Origin: Mucilaginibacter agri | GTDB taxonomy: Bacteria > Bacteroidota > Bacteroidia > Sphingobacteriales > Sphingobacteriaceae | Assembly (NCBI RefSeq): GCF_009928685.1 | Contig: NZ_WWEO01000044.1 | Location: forward strand, 310,001 to 374,000 | Direction: 5' to 3' | DNA length: 64,000 nucleotides | Part shown: one piece after another, positions 9,419-18,610 of the stretch | Layout: each line of letters begins with the position of its first letter | Position numbering within the stretch: the stretch's first letter is position 1 | The notes under the pieces: model-generated | The model's database searches: none | Told to the model about the DNA's origin: nothing | What the model saw: only the letters and a program-made list of their open reading frames with translations | Translations under genes and position numbers: made by a program

Positions 9419-10555
9419 TTAAGCTGCTTTAAGTTGAAATATATTAGCCAATTGTTCGATCACGTAATCGATCTCCTGTTTGGTATTCAATTTACTAAAT
9501 GAGAACCTGATGGTATCACGCGACGCATCGGCCTGTAAAGCTTTCAGCACATGCGATACCCCTCCTGCCGAGCAGGCACTACCGCCCGATACCGATATAC
9601 CGCACTCGTCCAAACACTGTAACAAGCTTCGCGGCAAGGATAGCGAAGGTAAGCCTACACTTAACACGGTGTATAGGCTTTTACCGGCATTTGCCGAGTT
9701 TCCGTTAAAGCTAATCCCCGGCAATAATTCATTAAGCTGATCGATAGCATAATCCTTCAATCCCTGAATGTGTTGCTGATGATGATCGATATCCTGGTAA
9801 GCAATTTCTAGTGCCTTTGCCAGACCAATTATTCCATGGATATTTTCCGTTCCTGCTCTTAATTTAGCCTCTTGTCCGCCACCATGTATCAGCTGCACTA
9901 ATTTAATACCCTTGCGGCAATAAATAAAGCCTATTCCTTTAGGTCCATGAAATTTATGTGCAGATGCTGCTAGGAAATGAACTTTTAACTTTTTAAGATC
10001 GTGACGATAATGCCCCATAGTTTGCACGGTATCCGTATGAAACAACGCGTTGTACTTTTCGCACAGATCACCTATGGCTTCAATATCATTCAAATTGCCG
10101 ACCTCGTTATTGGCGTGCATTACAGACACCAGGCTGCGTGGGTTGGTAGCTAGTAAAATTTCAAGATGCTCAAGATCAAGATTGCCGTTGTTATCAGAAT
10201 TGATAAAGCTCACGTTGATCTCACCTTTCTGCTGCAGGTTATCCAAGGTATGTAATACGGCATGATGTTCGAACCGTGTAGTTATAATGTGGGTTATGCC
10301 TTCGCCTTTTACAGCTGTCAAGATAGCCGTATTATCAGCCTCGGTGCCACCTGATGTAAACGTGATTTCTTCCGGACTTGCATTCAACAAATTAGCGATT
10401 GTTGTACGTGCCGATTCGATGGCGCTTTTTACCATTCGCCCGTGTTCATGAAGTGAGGATGGATTGCCGAAGTGATCCAGCAGGTAGGGTGTCATAGCGG
10501 TAAAAACTTCTTTGTCTAAAGGCGTGGTAGCTGCGTTGTCCAAATAAACTCTCAT
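9419..10555 (-). CDS. Cysteine desulfurase (NifS/IscS-like, class V aminotransferase)
   Basis: 378 residues. PLP-binding features are visible: TSGGTEADN (about 67-75), HANNEVG (about 147-153) and the Schiff-base lysine in SAHKFHGPKG (Lys201). The sulfur-accepting catalytic cysteine lies in SGGSACSAGG (Cys328), as in group I desulfurases. The enzyme takes sulfur from L-cysteine for iron-sulfur clusters and thiolated cofactors. It is first in an operon with peroxiredoxin, behind a SAM-I riboswitch at 10652-10766, which is an unusual control for this family. No iscU or suf gene is adjacent, so this may be a stand-alone NifS-type paralog. Confidence 0.94.
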   Translation of the reverse strand: MRVYLDNAATTPLDKEVFTAMTPYLLDHFGNPSSLHEHGRMVKSAIESARTTIANLLNASPEEITFTSGGTEADNTAILTAVKGEGITHIITTRFEHHAVLHTLDNLQQKGEINVSFINSDNNGNLDLEHLEILLATNPRSLVSVMHANNEVGNLNDIEAIGDLCEKYNALFHTDTVQTMGHYRHDLKKLKVHFLAASAHKFHGPKGIGFIYCRKGIKLVQLIHGGGQEAKLRAGTENIHGIIGLAKALEIAYQDIDHHQQHIQGLKDYAIDQLNELLPGISFNGNSANAGKSLYTVLSVGLPSLSLPRSLLQCLDECGISVSGGSACSAGGVSHVLKALQADASRDTIRFSFSKLNTKQEIDYVIEQLANIFQLKAA

Positions 10556-10628
10556 GATGTTTTTAAATTAAATGTTGAAATCTTTTTCCACTTAATCCAG
10601 AGCACACCGATGAGCGACACCCATCTGT

Positions 10629-10647
10629 AAACAAGCGGTTGCTTGTT
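10629..10647 (-). other. Small hairpin downstream of SAM-I riboswitch
   Basis: The leader contains an AACAAGC/GCTTGTT stem-loop just after the riboswitch P1 stem. No T run follows, so it is probably not a terminator; it could be part of an expression platform acting on translation. Function is inference. Confidence 0.4.
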
Positions 10648-10651
10648 ATCT

Positions 10652-10766
10652 CTTATCTTCCTTCTGCAAGTTTGCAGAAGCAGGAATTAGCACCTTTCAC
10701 TATTTTTTCAAACAGTATAGGTTGCTAAGACGTCATAGGGCCTTTCCCTCGGTCTTTCTGGATAAG
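10652..10766 (-). promoter_or_regulatory. SAM-I (S-box) riboswitch
   Basis: Read on the minus strand, CTTATC at 10766-10761 pairs with GATAAG at 10657-10652 to form the P1 stem. Between them lie the S-box landmarks in order: the AGAAAGACCGAGGGAAAGGCCC segment in two parts, CTATGACGTCTTAGCAACC, then AGGTGCTAATTCCTGC, then a CTTCTGCAAACTTGCAGAAG hairpin. These match the SAM-I aptamer, which binds S-adenosylmethionine and normally represses methionine and cysteine genes. It sits about 97 bases before the cysteine desulfurase start. A TATATTTG box (TAnnTTTG type) at 10792-10799 upstream is a good promoter candidate. Confidence 0.9.
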
Positions 10767-10874
10767 TAATAAAAAGAACGTTAAACAGTAACAAATATAT
10801 ACAAAAAATATAAAATCTATAGTTTTAGTAGATATTTATAGAAGTAAACAATCAGATATCTGATTATCAGTAAA

Positions 10875-11711
10875 TTATTTTATCGAGATTTTATCTTTAT
10901 ATGCTTTAATGGCACGAACTATAGACTGAACAATGGCGTGTTGTCCCTCTTCAGAGTTGAGATAGTCTTCATCCTGCGTATTATTAATAAAGCCCGTTTC
11001 TACCAGTACAGCAGGCATAGCGCTATGCGCCAATACTAACAATCCCTGTTCCTTTACACCCAGGCTGTGGCGATCGTCCGTATTTTTAAGCTGATCGTTT
11101 ACCAGGCTACCGAACATAATACTTTGCTTACGGTATTTAAGCATGTAATTATTTAGGATGATAGATGCCGAAGGCGAATTAGGATCATAATCGCCGTATT
11201 TTGTTTTGTAGTCTTTCTCAATAAATATCGACGAGTTCTCGCGAATGGCCTCGCGTTGCTCTTCGCTGCGATGGTAACCATAAACTAGCAATAGCACTCC
11301 ACGCTCTCTACTACCTTTAGTAACGGGCGACGAGTTACAGTGAATAGATATAAAAAGATTGCCTTTACTACTGTTGGCAATGCGGGCGCGCTCGTTTAGT
11401 TCTACAAACTTATCTGTAGTGCGGGTCATTACAGGGTTAATCTCCGGCATTTGCTCCTGTATGGCTTTTTGTAGTTTAAGTGCAATGGCCAGGGCTACGT
11501 TTTTTTCGAGCGAATATGCGCCATGTGCGCCAGGGTCCTTCCCCCCGTGGCCAGCATCAATAATAATAGTATGGAATTTAAATGGAGCGTTGTCGCCATC
11601 TCCATCTTGCTTATTAAAACTACAAAGGCTTGCAACCAATATAAGCCCAATTATACCAGGTAGAAATTTGTAAAGTTTAGTCGAACGAGTCATCATTAAT
11701 TCAGGCTGCAA
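10875..11711 (-). CDS. N-acetylmuramoyl-L-alanine amidase (Amidase_3)
   Basis: 278 residues. The zinc ligands and catalytic glutamate of Amidase_3 are in place: IDAGHGGKDPGA (His55), EKNVALA (Glu69), ISIHCNS (His124) and VLVETGFINN (Glu238). The N-terminus is hydrophobic and has a lipobox-like ASLC at residue 30, so it is either a lipoprotein or a signal-peptide protein. It cleaves the amide bond between muramic acid and the stem peptide, in cell separation or wall recycling. The start could also be Met6 or Met7. It stands alone; the plus-strand permease gene begins 270 bases away. Confidence 0.93.
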   Translation of the reverse strand: MQPELMMTRSTKLYKFLPGIIGLILVASLCSFNKQDGDGDNAPFKFHTIIIDAGHGGKDPGAHGAYSLEKNVALAIALKLQKAIQEQMPEINPVMTRTTDKFVELNERARIANSSKGNLFISIHCNSSPVTKGSRERGVLLLVYGYHRSEEQREAIRENSSIFIEKDYKTKYGDYDPNSPSASIILNNYMLKYRKQSIMFGSLVNDQLKNTDDRHSLGVKEQGLLVLAHSAMPAVLVETGFINNTQDEDYLNSEEGQHAIVQSIVRAIKAYKDKISIK

Positions 11712-11981
11712 AAATGCTATAAAAAAGTGATTTTTAAATGCTAAACATTAATATCCATCACTTTAGTTTAGGTGATTAACCCAATTAATGGGTAAAAGTT
11801 TAAAACCGCACATCACACTGTCCGAATTCGAACGGTACAAATTCAAGAATCAATCATAAAGTATTAATAATCAATAATATAACAATATGGCATGCTTATT
11901 ATTATTTTACAACTGTAAGTGACCATTTAATATTACCAATGGCAGGCGGCCTCATACGCTTTCCTTAACACTTAACTCCTT

Positions 11982-14354
11982 ATGATCAAAAATTATATAA
12001 AAATTGCGTGGCGTAACTTAATTAAAAACAAGGCGCATTCGTTTATTAACATACTTGGCCTATCTGTTGGTTTGGCCTGTAGCCTGTTGATTATGCTGTG
12101 GATCCAAAATGAACTGGCTATGGATAACTTCCATAAAAACGGCAAGCAACTTTATTATGTTATCGAGCGCAGTTATTATGATCATAAAGCACACGGGCAA
12201 TACAATACGCCCGGAATGCTGGCCGATGAGTTAAAAAAAGACATCCCGGAAATAGAATATGCATCCAACCTTGCTTTCGATAATTCCAATACATTTCAGG
12301 TTGGAGATAAAATAATCAAACTGCAAGGCAACTCAGCAGGGGCTGATTATTTTAAAATGTTTAGTTTTCCGCTACTCCAGGGTGATGCTAAATCTGTGCT
12401 TAGTACTCCAAAGAGTATAGCTATTTCCCGTAAAATGGCTGGTCAGTTCTTTGGCAGCCCAGAAGCTGCTATGGGTAAAACCATCCGGTATGAAAATCAG
12501 AAAGATTTTATAGTAACTGGCGTGTTCGAAGATATCCCAAATACATCAACAGAGAAGTTTGATTTTATGCTTAACTGGTACAACTTTCTGGATGAGAATG
12601 CCTGGTGTAAACAATGGGGCAACAACGGCCCAGAATGCTTCTTTATGCTTCGCCCAGACGCTAACCCCGCTGCAGTTCAGAAGAAGTTAACTCACTTTTT
12701 AGATAACCTTAACAAAGAACAAAAAAAAGGTGTGTTCACCGTTGAACTGGACATGCAGAAATTTGGCGAGGGATATTTGCACGGCAACTTTACAGATGGA
12801 AAAATAGATGGTGGCCGTATAGAATACGTAAGGCTTTTCGGTATCGTAGCCATATTTATTTTATTGATAGCCTGCATCAATTTCATGAACCTTACTACAG
12901 CCCGTTCGGTTAAGCGTGCCCGTGAAATTGGTGTACGCAAAGTTGTAGGCGCGCTGCGTGGATCATTAATCAAACAGTTCATCGGCGAATCCCTTATGCT
13001 AACCACAGTAGCAGTATTGATTTCATTACTGTTGGTGATTTTATTACTTCCGTTATTCAACAGCGTTACCATGAAGCAGATTGCGTTACCGTTTGCACAG
13101 TCTGAATTCTGGTTAAAACTCGTTGTAATTACGCTTGTTACGGGCGTTATAGCCGGTAGTTATCCTGCATTGTTCTTATCGTCCTTTAGCCCAATAAAAG
13201 TATTAAAAGGGACATTGAAGTTAAACTGGGGAGTGGTAATGTTCCGTAAAGGCCTGGTAATTTTTCAATTCGTGCTTTCTATCGTACTCATTCTTGGCAC
13301 CATCGTTATTTCGAGGCAGATAAATTATATCCAGTCTAAAAACCTTGGTTTCGATCGAGAGAACCTTGTGTTCATTCCGATAGATGGTGAACTACCCAAA
13401 AAGTTCGATGTGTTTAAAACGGAAGCCATGAAGATGCCCGGCATACAAAATGTTAGCCGCATGGGCGACAGGCCAATGAATATACAAAACGGAACCAGCG
13501 GAGTAGATTGGATTGGTAAAGATCCTAACTTAAATATCCAGTTTACCCAGGCATCTATAGGCTATGATTTTATGCGCACCATGAAGCTTAAAATGGCAGC
13601 GGGACGCGATTATAATAAAGACTTTGCAACAGATTCTACAGGTTACATACTTAACGAAGCGGCTTTAAAACGTATAGGCTACAAAGATCCAATTGGAAAG
13701 CCTCTTACCTTTTGGGGCAAAAAAGGCACTATCATTGGTATTGTAAAAGACTTTCATTATACCTCTCTGCACGATCCAATTAAACCACTGGTGATCAGAC
13801 TTGATGAAAAAGCCGATTGGGGCACTATCCTCATCCGTACCGAAGCAGGCAAAACCAAACAGGCTTTGGCGGGCCTTGAAACACTTTGCAGACAGCTTAA
13901 CCCCAACTTTAACTTCAATTATAGTTTTTCTGACGAGGAATATCAAAAGCTCTATCAGAATGAGCAAATTATCGGCAAGCTTTCTAACGCATTTGCGTTC
14001 CTGGCCATCTTTATATCATGCCTTGGCCTGTTAGGGCTGGCTATGTTTACCGCCGAACAGCGCTTTAAAGAAATAGGAATCCGCAAAGTATTGGGCGCCA
14101 GTGTAGCATCATTGTTCACACTGCTCTCGGGCGAGTTTATTATCCTGGTAATTATCTCACTTATTATTGCCTCACCATTGGCGTGGTATGGCATGAATAA
14201 ATGGCTCCAGAACTTTGCTTACCACGCCCCTATCGAGTGGTGGATGTTTGTGTTGTCGGCCATTATCGCACTATTGATAACACTCATTACTGTAAGTTTT
14301 CAATCTGTTAAGGCGGCGCTAATTAACCCGGTAAAAAGTCTGCGCTCTGAATAA
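11982..14354 (+). CDS. ABC transporter permease, FtsX/MacB family
   Basis: 790 residues. A membrane span near the N-terminus (about 20-42) precedes a MacB-type periplasmic domain (about 43-245). Two FtsX domains follow: the first near INFMNLTTARSVKRAREIGV (about 300-320) and the second near EIGIRKVLGASVASLF (about 700). Each is followed by hydrophobic spans. Family members work with a separate ATPase in export or mechanotransmission, but no ATPase gene lies nearby. It is 30 bases upstream of a close paralog, suggesting a tandem duplication and co-transcription. Substrate unknown. Confidence 0.92.
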   Translation: MIKNYIKIAWRNLIKNKAHSFINILGLSVGLACSLLIMLWIQNELAMDNFHKNGKQLYYVIERSYYDHKAHGQYNTPGMLADELKKDIPEIEYASNLAFDNSNTFQVGDKIIKLQGNSAGADYFKMFSFPLLQGDAKSVLSTPKSIAISRKMAGQFFGSPEAAMGKTIRYENQKDFIVTGVFEDIPNTSTEKFDFMLNWYNFLDENAWCKQWGNNGPECFFMLRPDANPAAVQKKLTHFLDNLNKEQKKGVFTVELDMQKFGEGYLHGNFTDGKIDGGRIEYVRLFGIVAIFILLIACINFMNLTTARSVKRAREIGVRKVVGALRGSLIKQFIGESLMLTTVAVLISLLLVILLLPLFNSVTMKQIALPFAQSEFWLKLVVITLVTGVIAGSYPALFLSSFSPIKVLKGTLKLNWGVVMFRKGLVIFQFVLSIVLILGTIVISRQINYIQSKNLGFDRENLVFIPIDGELPKKFDVFKTEAMKMPGIQNVSRMGDRPMNIQNGTSGVDWIGKDPNLNIQFTQASIGYDFMRTMKLKMAAGRDYNKDFATDSTGYILNEAALKRIGYKDPIGKPLTFWGKKGTIIGIVKDFHYTSLHDPIKPLVIRLDEKADWGTILIRTEAGKTKQALAGLETLCRQLNPNFNFNYSFSDEEYQKLYQNEQIIGKLSNAFAFLAIFISCLGLLGLAMFTAEQRFKEIGIRKVLGASVASLFTLLSGEFIILVIISLIIASPLAWYGMNKWLQNFAYHAPIEWWMFVLSAIIALLITLITVSFQSVKAALINPVKSLRSE

Positions 14355-14384
14355 CGTATCACAATTATATCAATAACAACAGTT

Positions 14385-16814
14385 ATGATTAAAAACTATA
14401 TCAAAACAGCCTTGCGATTTTTGTTGAAGAACAAAACATTCAGCTTCATTAATATTATCGGTTTGGCTGCCGGCACCCTATGTTGCCTGTATATTTTATT
14501 GTATGTGCAAGACCAGTACAGCTACGATAGGCACTTTAAAGATGCAGGGAATATCTACCGTATCACCTCAAACATGAATTTCAGGGGCGATAAACGAAAA
14601 GGTGCTGCAACTTCGCCCCCTACCGCACCCACAATGAAAGCCGATTTTAATGAGGTATTACAATATGCCCGCGTTGTAAACTCCGGTTTGGTGGGCACCA
14701 AACAGCATTTGGTGCGTTATAAGGAAAAATCGTTTTATGAAACAGACGCTCTGTTTGCCGACCCCGGATTCTTTGACATTTTTACTTATCATTTTGTAAA
14801 TGGAGATAGCCGCAATCCACTAAAAGATCCGTATAACATTGTGCTTTTAAAGCCTATGGCGGATAAACTTTTCGGCACGGAAAACCCGGTTGGTAAAATG
14901 ATCAGCATTGATAATGCTTATGGCAAGCACGATTTTAAGGTTACCGCCGTAATTGACGAAAGCCTGGGCAAATCGCATTTGCACGGAAATATGTTTATAG
15001 CCATGAACAGCGGAGGTATTGGCGCTTATGTAAATACAGACCAAACCTGGTCGGGCAATAATTTTGTTTTCTCTTACATCAAATTACGTCCGAATACCAA
15101 CGTAACTGCTTTTCAAAATAAACTGCCCGCTTTCTTAAACAAATACGGTGCGCAGGAACTGAAAAATCTGGGTATGCAGAAGGAATTAATATTACAACCG
15201 GTAACCAAGATCCATACCACTCCTGGTTTTGAGATTGAGTTAAGTCCAGCGGTAAACCCATCGTTTTTATACATCCTAATACTGATTGCCGTGCTTATAC
15301 AGGTTATAGCTTGTATAAATTTCATGAACCTCTCAACGGCCCGAGCGTCGAAACGTGCCAAAGAGGTGGGCGTTAGAAAGGTAATCGGTGCCAGCCAATC
15401 AAACCTGATCACCCAGTTTTTGGGTGAATCATTTTTACTCTCTTTTATTGGTGTGGCATTAGCGTTACCCCTGTTAATATTGGCAATGCCCTATTTAAAC
15501 CAGATCACCCATACTGATATTCAACTATGCCTATTCAGTAATTATAGAATATGGGTTTTATTGTCGGCACTTATTGTGATTACCGGTTTAGTGGCGGGCA
15601 GCTATCCTGCATTTTATCTTTCTGCCTTTAAAAGCATAAAAGTTATAAAAGGTAACTTCACAAGCCATGTTTCTGCCGCCGGTATTCGCCGCTCGCTGGT
15701 GGTGTTTCAGTTTGTACTTTCTATCGTACTAATTACGGGGATTATCGTTATTTACAGCCAGCTCAATTTTATTAAAAATAAAGACCTTGGCTTTGATAAG
15801 AACCAAAAATTGGTCTTTAGTTTTTACACCGGCGAAACACAGGGTAAAATGGCAAACTTTGCGAATGATTTACGCCAGTTAGCCGACATAAAGGCCGTCA
15901 CCAAATCGGATAATTATCCGGGCCAGCTTGTATTACAAGATCATGGCGTATACCCTCCAGGTGGCAATATGACTACAGCCGTTGATGCCGACAACATGGC
16001 AAGCGACGAGCATTTTTTAAAAACAACGGGTATTAAGTTAATTGCTGGAAGAGATTTTACGCAGAATGATTCGGGTAAGGTTATTATTAATGAAACACTC
16101 CTTAAGAAATTAGGCTTAACACTCAAAACGGCCATTGGCACACGGTTATACACGCAATACTTGCCTAACCCGGTAACTTATGTAGAGATAGCCGGCGTTA
16201 TGAAAGATTTTAATTATAATTCTTTACATAATGCTATCAGGCCATTTATGTTGGCTTATAACCCTAATCGGGGCGACCTGTCAAATCTAATTGTAGCAGC
16301 TAACAGCAGTAATTATAAGACCCTGTTAAGCCAGATAGAGGCTTTGTGGCACAAAGATGTGCCTTCTGCCCCCTTTGAATATTCGTTTTTAGATGAAGAA
16401 GTGAATAAGCAATATACGGCAGAGATTACCTTATCGCAGATCATTAACACCTTTACGCTGATGGCAATTCTTATCTCGTGCCTTGGCTTGTTTGGTTTAG
16501 CCGCCTTTAGCGCTGAGCAACGGAACAAGGAAATAGGTATCCGCAAAGTGCTTGGTGCAAGCGTAACAGGTTTAGTTAGGTTATTATCTATTGACTTCTT
16601 AAAACTGGTATTGATAGCTATGATCATTGCCACACCTATTGCCTGGTGGGGTATGGATAAATGGCTACAAGCTTTTGCTTATCGTATTCCTATTAGTTGG
16701 TGGATGTTTGGGCTGGCAGGACTAATAGCAGTTTGTATTGCCATGTTTACAGTAAGTTTTCAGGCTATTAAAGCTGCGCTAGTAAACCCGGTTAAGAGTT
16801 TGAAATCAGAATGA
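14385..16814 (+). CDS. ABC transporter permease, FtsX/MacB family (tandem paralog)
   Basis: 809 residues with the same plan as its neighbour: an N-terminal span, a periplasmic MacB domain, an FtsX domain near INFMNLSTARASKRAKEVGV, and a second near EIGIRKVLGASVTGLVRLL. Both proteins begin MIKNYIK and end with NPVKSLRSE or NPVKSLKSE. This is the arrangement of Bacteroidota multi-copy permease families; the ATPase must be supplied from elsewhere. A strong terminator follows at 16854-16893, so the two genes form an operon. Substrate unknown. Confidence 0.92.
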   Translation: MIKNYIKTALRFLLKNKTFSFINIIGLAAGTLCCLYILLYVQDQYSYDRHFKDAGNIYRITSNMNFRGDKRKGAATSPPTAPTMKADFNEVLQYARVVNSGLVGTKQHLVRYKEKSFYETDALFADPGFFDIFTYHFVNGDSRNPLKDPYNIVLLKPMADKLFGTENPVGKMISIDNAYGKHDFKVTAVIDESLGKSHLHGNMFIAMNSGGIGAYVNTDQTWSGNNFVFSYIKLRPNTNVTAFQNKLPAFLNKYGAQELKNLGMQKELILQPVTKIHTTPGFEIELSPAVNPSFLYILILIAVLIQVIACINFMNLSTARASKRAKEVGVRKVIGASQSNLITQFLGESFLLSFIGVALALPLLILAMPYLNQITHTDIQLCLFSNYRIWVLLSALIVITGLVAGSYPAFYLSAFKSIKVIKGNFTSHVSAAGIRRSLVVFQFVLSIVLITGIIVIYSQLNFIKNKDLGFDKNQKLVFSFYTGETQGKMANFANDLRQLADIKAVTKSDNYPGQLVLQDHGVYPPGGNMTTAVDADNMASDEHFLKTTGIKLIAGRDFTQNDSGKVIINETLLKKLGLTLKTAIGTRLYTQYLPNPVTYVEIAGVMKDFNYNSLHNAIRPFMLAYNPNRGDLSNLIVAANSSNYKTLLSQIEALWHKDVPSAPFEYSFLDEEVNKQYTAEITLSQIINTFTLMAILISCLGLFGLAAFSAEQRNKEIGIRKVLGASVTGLVRLLSIDFLKLVLIAMIIATPIAWWGMDKWLQAFAYRIPISWWMFGLAGLIAVCIAMFTVSFQAIKAALVNPVKSLKSE

Positions 16815-16821
16815 TCTTAAT

Positions 16822-16836
16822 TTGTCGATTCGACAA
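16822..16836. repeat. Palindrome TTGTCGATTCGACAA
   Basis: A perfect 7-1-7 palindrome lies just past the permease stop. A near-copy with one mismatch in each arm, TTATCGAATCGACAA, lies at 16948-16962 on the other side of the terminator, followed by a direct repeat TCGACAAACTA at 16956-16966 and 16969-16979. Confidence 0.6.
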
Positions 16837-16853
16837 TTTGTCAATGATCTTAT

Positions 16854-16893
16854 AAAAGTAATGCCGCATCCATTTGGGTGCGGCATTACTTTT
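16854..16893. terminator. Strong bidirectional terminator between permease and Smr genes
   Basis: A perfect 15-bp stem (16854-16868 with 16879-16893) encloses a 10-base loop and begins and ends with A and T runs. It can stop the plus-strand permease transcript and the minus-strand Smr transcript, as the two genes converge here. Confidence 0.92.
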
Positions 16894-16976
16894 AATATCT
16901 CATGATCGATAGGCTAGACTATGTCGCTAAGCCTGACAATTAACAAATTATCGAATCGACAAACTATATCGACAAA

Positions 16977-17921
16977 CTACTTCAACATCACTCTCGTGGC
17001 TCCGAAGCCAAATTTCTCTTTTTGAGCATCCATAAAGGTTTGTACTTTTTGGTTGCGGCCAAGTAGTTTGTGAATTTCGTGCCTTAAAATACCATTGCCC
17101 GCTCCGTGTATAAATACGATGGATGGCATCTGGTGCACAATCGCAGCGTCCAGCATTTTACGGAAATGGTTTAACTGTATCTGGAGGATTTCACTACTGT
17201 CCAAAAACTGATAATCGTCGCGCAGCTTTTCAATGTGCAGGTCTATATCGTGTTGCGGTTTGTCAAGTTCCTGCTTTTCTTCGGCAGGTTTAAAAAAACT
17301 TTCCTTTAGCTTTTGGGCATCTATCACCAATTCGGCTTCATCCAGGCGAAACAGCCAACCGGCTTGCTTTAATATAGGCACGGTCTTTTTGGTACCTGCA
17401 AAATCCTTAGCCTTAAATTTTTCGCTGAATGTTATCGGCTTGCCTGGCTTAACTTGTTGTTTGGTATAAAATAGAGCTTGCAAATCAAACACCGGCCAGA
17501 GCTGTATGTCTGCTAGTTGAGCGGCATACATATCTACAGTTGAATGTGGAGCAATAATGCCCGAAAATTCGCCCTTATATTTTTCCTGTTGTTGCGTGGT
17601 AAGCGTGGCCAGTAGCTCAAAGGAGGTTTCGTTGACCAAATGAAAATGAACCACTGAGGCGGCACGGCTATCGCTAACAACTGCCAGATATACACCGTGT
17701 TGCACAAAAGCCGCAGCTGGAACTATTGATGCTGCACTATCATCATTATTATTAGCCGCTGCACCATGCCCGTAAACGGATGTAACTTTGGTAGCCAATA
17801 CAGGTATCTCAAAATCATCATCTCCCGTAACGCCAATCATTTGATCATCAAATATCCGGGTTACATAACCCTCACGTTTTTCATCCACAAAACGCACAAA
17901 ATCGCCAAGTTTCCACTTCAT
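16977..17921 (-). CDS. DUF2027 / Smr-domain protein
   Basis: 314 residues. The N-terminal part (KLGDFVRFVDEKREGYVTRI) is a small beta-rich region of the DUF2027 type common in Bacteroidota. The C-terminus has a Smr domain with the DLHIEKL start and the FIHGAGNGILRHEI core (HGxGxGxLR motif). Smr domains are nucleases or nucleic-acid-binding units in MutS2 and ribosome-rescue proteins; the specific role of this fusion is not established here. It converges with the permease operon and is downstream of a small unknown gene on the same strand (21-base gap). Confidence 0.85.
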   Translation of the reverse strand: MKWKLGDFVRFVDEKREGYVTRIFDDQMIGVTGDDDFEIPVLATKVTSVYGHGAAANNNDDSAASIVPAAAFVQHGVYLAVVSDSRAASVVHFHLVNETSFELLATLTTQQQEKYKGEFSGIIAPHSTVDMYAAQLADIQLWPVFDLQALFYTKQQVKPGKPITFSEKFKAKDFAGTKKTVPILKQAGWLFRLDEAELVIDAQKLKESFFKPAEEKQELDKPQHDIDLHIEKLRDDYQFLDSSEILQIQLNHFRKMLDAAIVHQMPSIVFIHGAGNGILRHEIHKLLGRNQKVQTFMDAQKEKFGFGATRVMLK

Positions 17922-17942
17922 TTGGCTACAAAGTAAAGCATT

Positions 17943-18194
17943 TTAAACGGAGCTCCCATACTTACTTATGGCTGCTCCCATTTTTTCTACCACTTCTTCC
18001 TTAAGGTTGCCTTCCTGTAATTCCCAATAGTCGGGCTGATCGAAGGTTTTAACAATGGTGCATAAATGTTCGTCGTTTTTTACCACGATATAGGTTTCAT
18101 TACAAGGTAAAACTAGCAGATTAGTCTCTTTACCGTTCTCATACAAGTCAAACGATATTTTAAAAGGCCCCTCTGGCCGGGTCTGGTCATTCAT
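17943..18194 (-). CDS. Small conserved-type hypothetical protein
   Basis: 83 residues, no signal peptide or membrane span, predicted mixed beta and alpha, with single FDLYENGKETNLLVLPC and DYWELQEGNL segments. I do not recognise a family. It sits 21 bases before the Smr-domain gene on the same strand, so the two are probably co-transcribed; this placement is the only functional clue. Confidence 0.65.
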   Translation of the reverse strand: MNDQTRPEGPFKISFDLYENGKETNLLVLPCNETYIVVKNDEHLCTIVKTFDQPDYWELQEGNLKEEVVEKMGAAISKYGSSV

Positions 18195-18434
18195 AACAAA
18201 CTATTGGATCGTAATTTTCCCGTATAAACAGCTAAAATAGATTTATAGTTGATCTCCAACAAAAAAATTACAATAAACAACTGTAAATCAACAAAGAATC
18301 ATGTTAATATAACTCACAAACCTTGGGTTTGTAATCCTAACAGCGGATTAAAAGATAATTTCACTGTTAAACTATGCGGAAATTGAACTAATAATGGCAA
18401 TCTGATTAGACTACCAAAAGAGTGAGAAAAAAGA

Positions 18435-18459
18435 AAAGCCGGATCAAGGATCCGGCTTT
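18435..18459 (-). terminator. Orphan terminator hairpin
   Basis: An 11-bp stem, AAAGCCGGATC with GATCCGGCTTT, has a 3-base loop. The T-rich tail (CTTTTCTTTTTT) is on the minus-strand side. It lies about 105 bases past the YtxH-gene terminator with no gene between, so it may be a back-up terminator or end a short transcript. Confidence 0.65.
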
Positions 18460-18563
18460 CATTCATAGTCATTTAATACCCCTATTAAAATAACTATAGC
18501 AAAGAAACAAATAAAAATCAAAAAATACAACCTGCAGTATCAACATTTAAATTTTTATTTCAT

Positions 18564-18588
18564 AAAAAAACCCGCTTTTGGCGGGTTT
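18564..18588 (-). terminator. Terminator after YtxH gene
   Basis: An AAACCCGC/GCGGGTTT stem with a 5-base loop is followed on the minus strand by seven T. It lies 23 bases beyond the YtxH-gene stop. Confidence 0.88.
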
Positions 18589-18610
18589 CATTTCAAAAAG
18601 TTCGATAAGA

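Larger units (their letters stand above)
18195..18610. other. 416-base intergenic region with two terminators
   Basis: Contains the YtxH-gene terminator (18564-18588) and a second, unassigned hairpin terminator (18435-18459). The remaining sequence is AT-rich; I see no ORF with a good start and no recognisable RNA family. It must also hold the promoter of the 83-residue gene. Confidence 0.55.
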
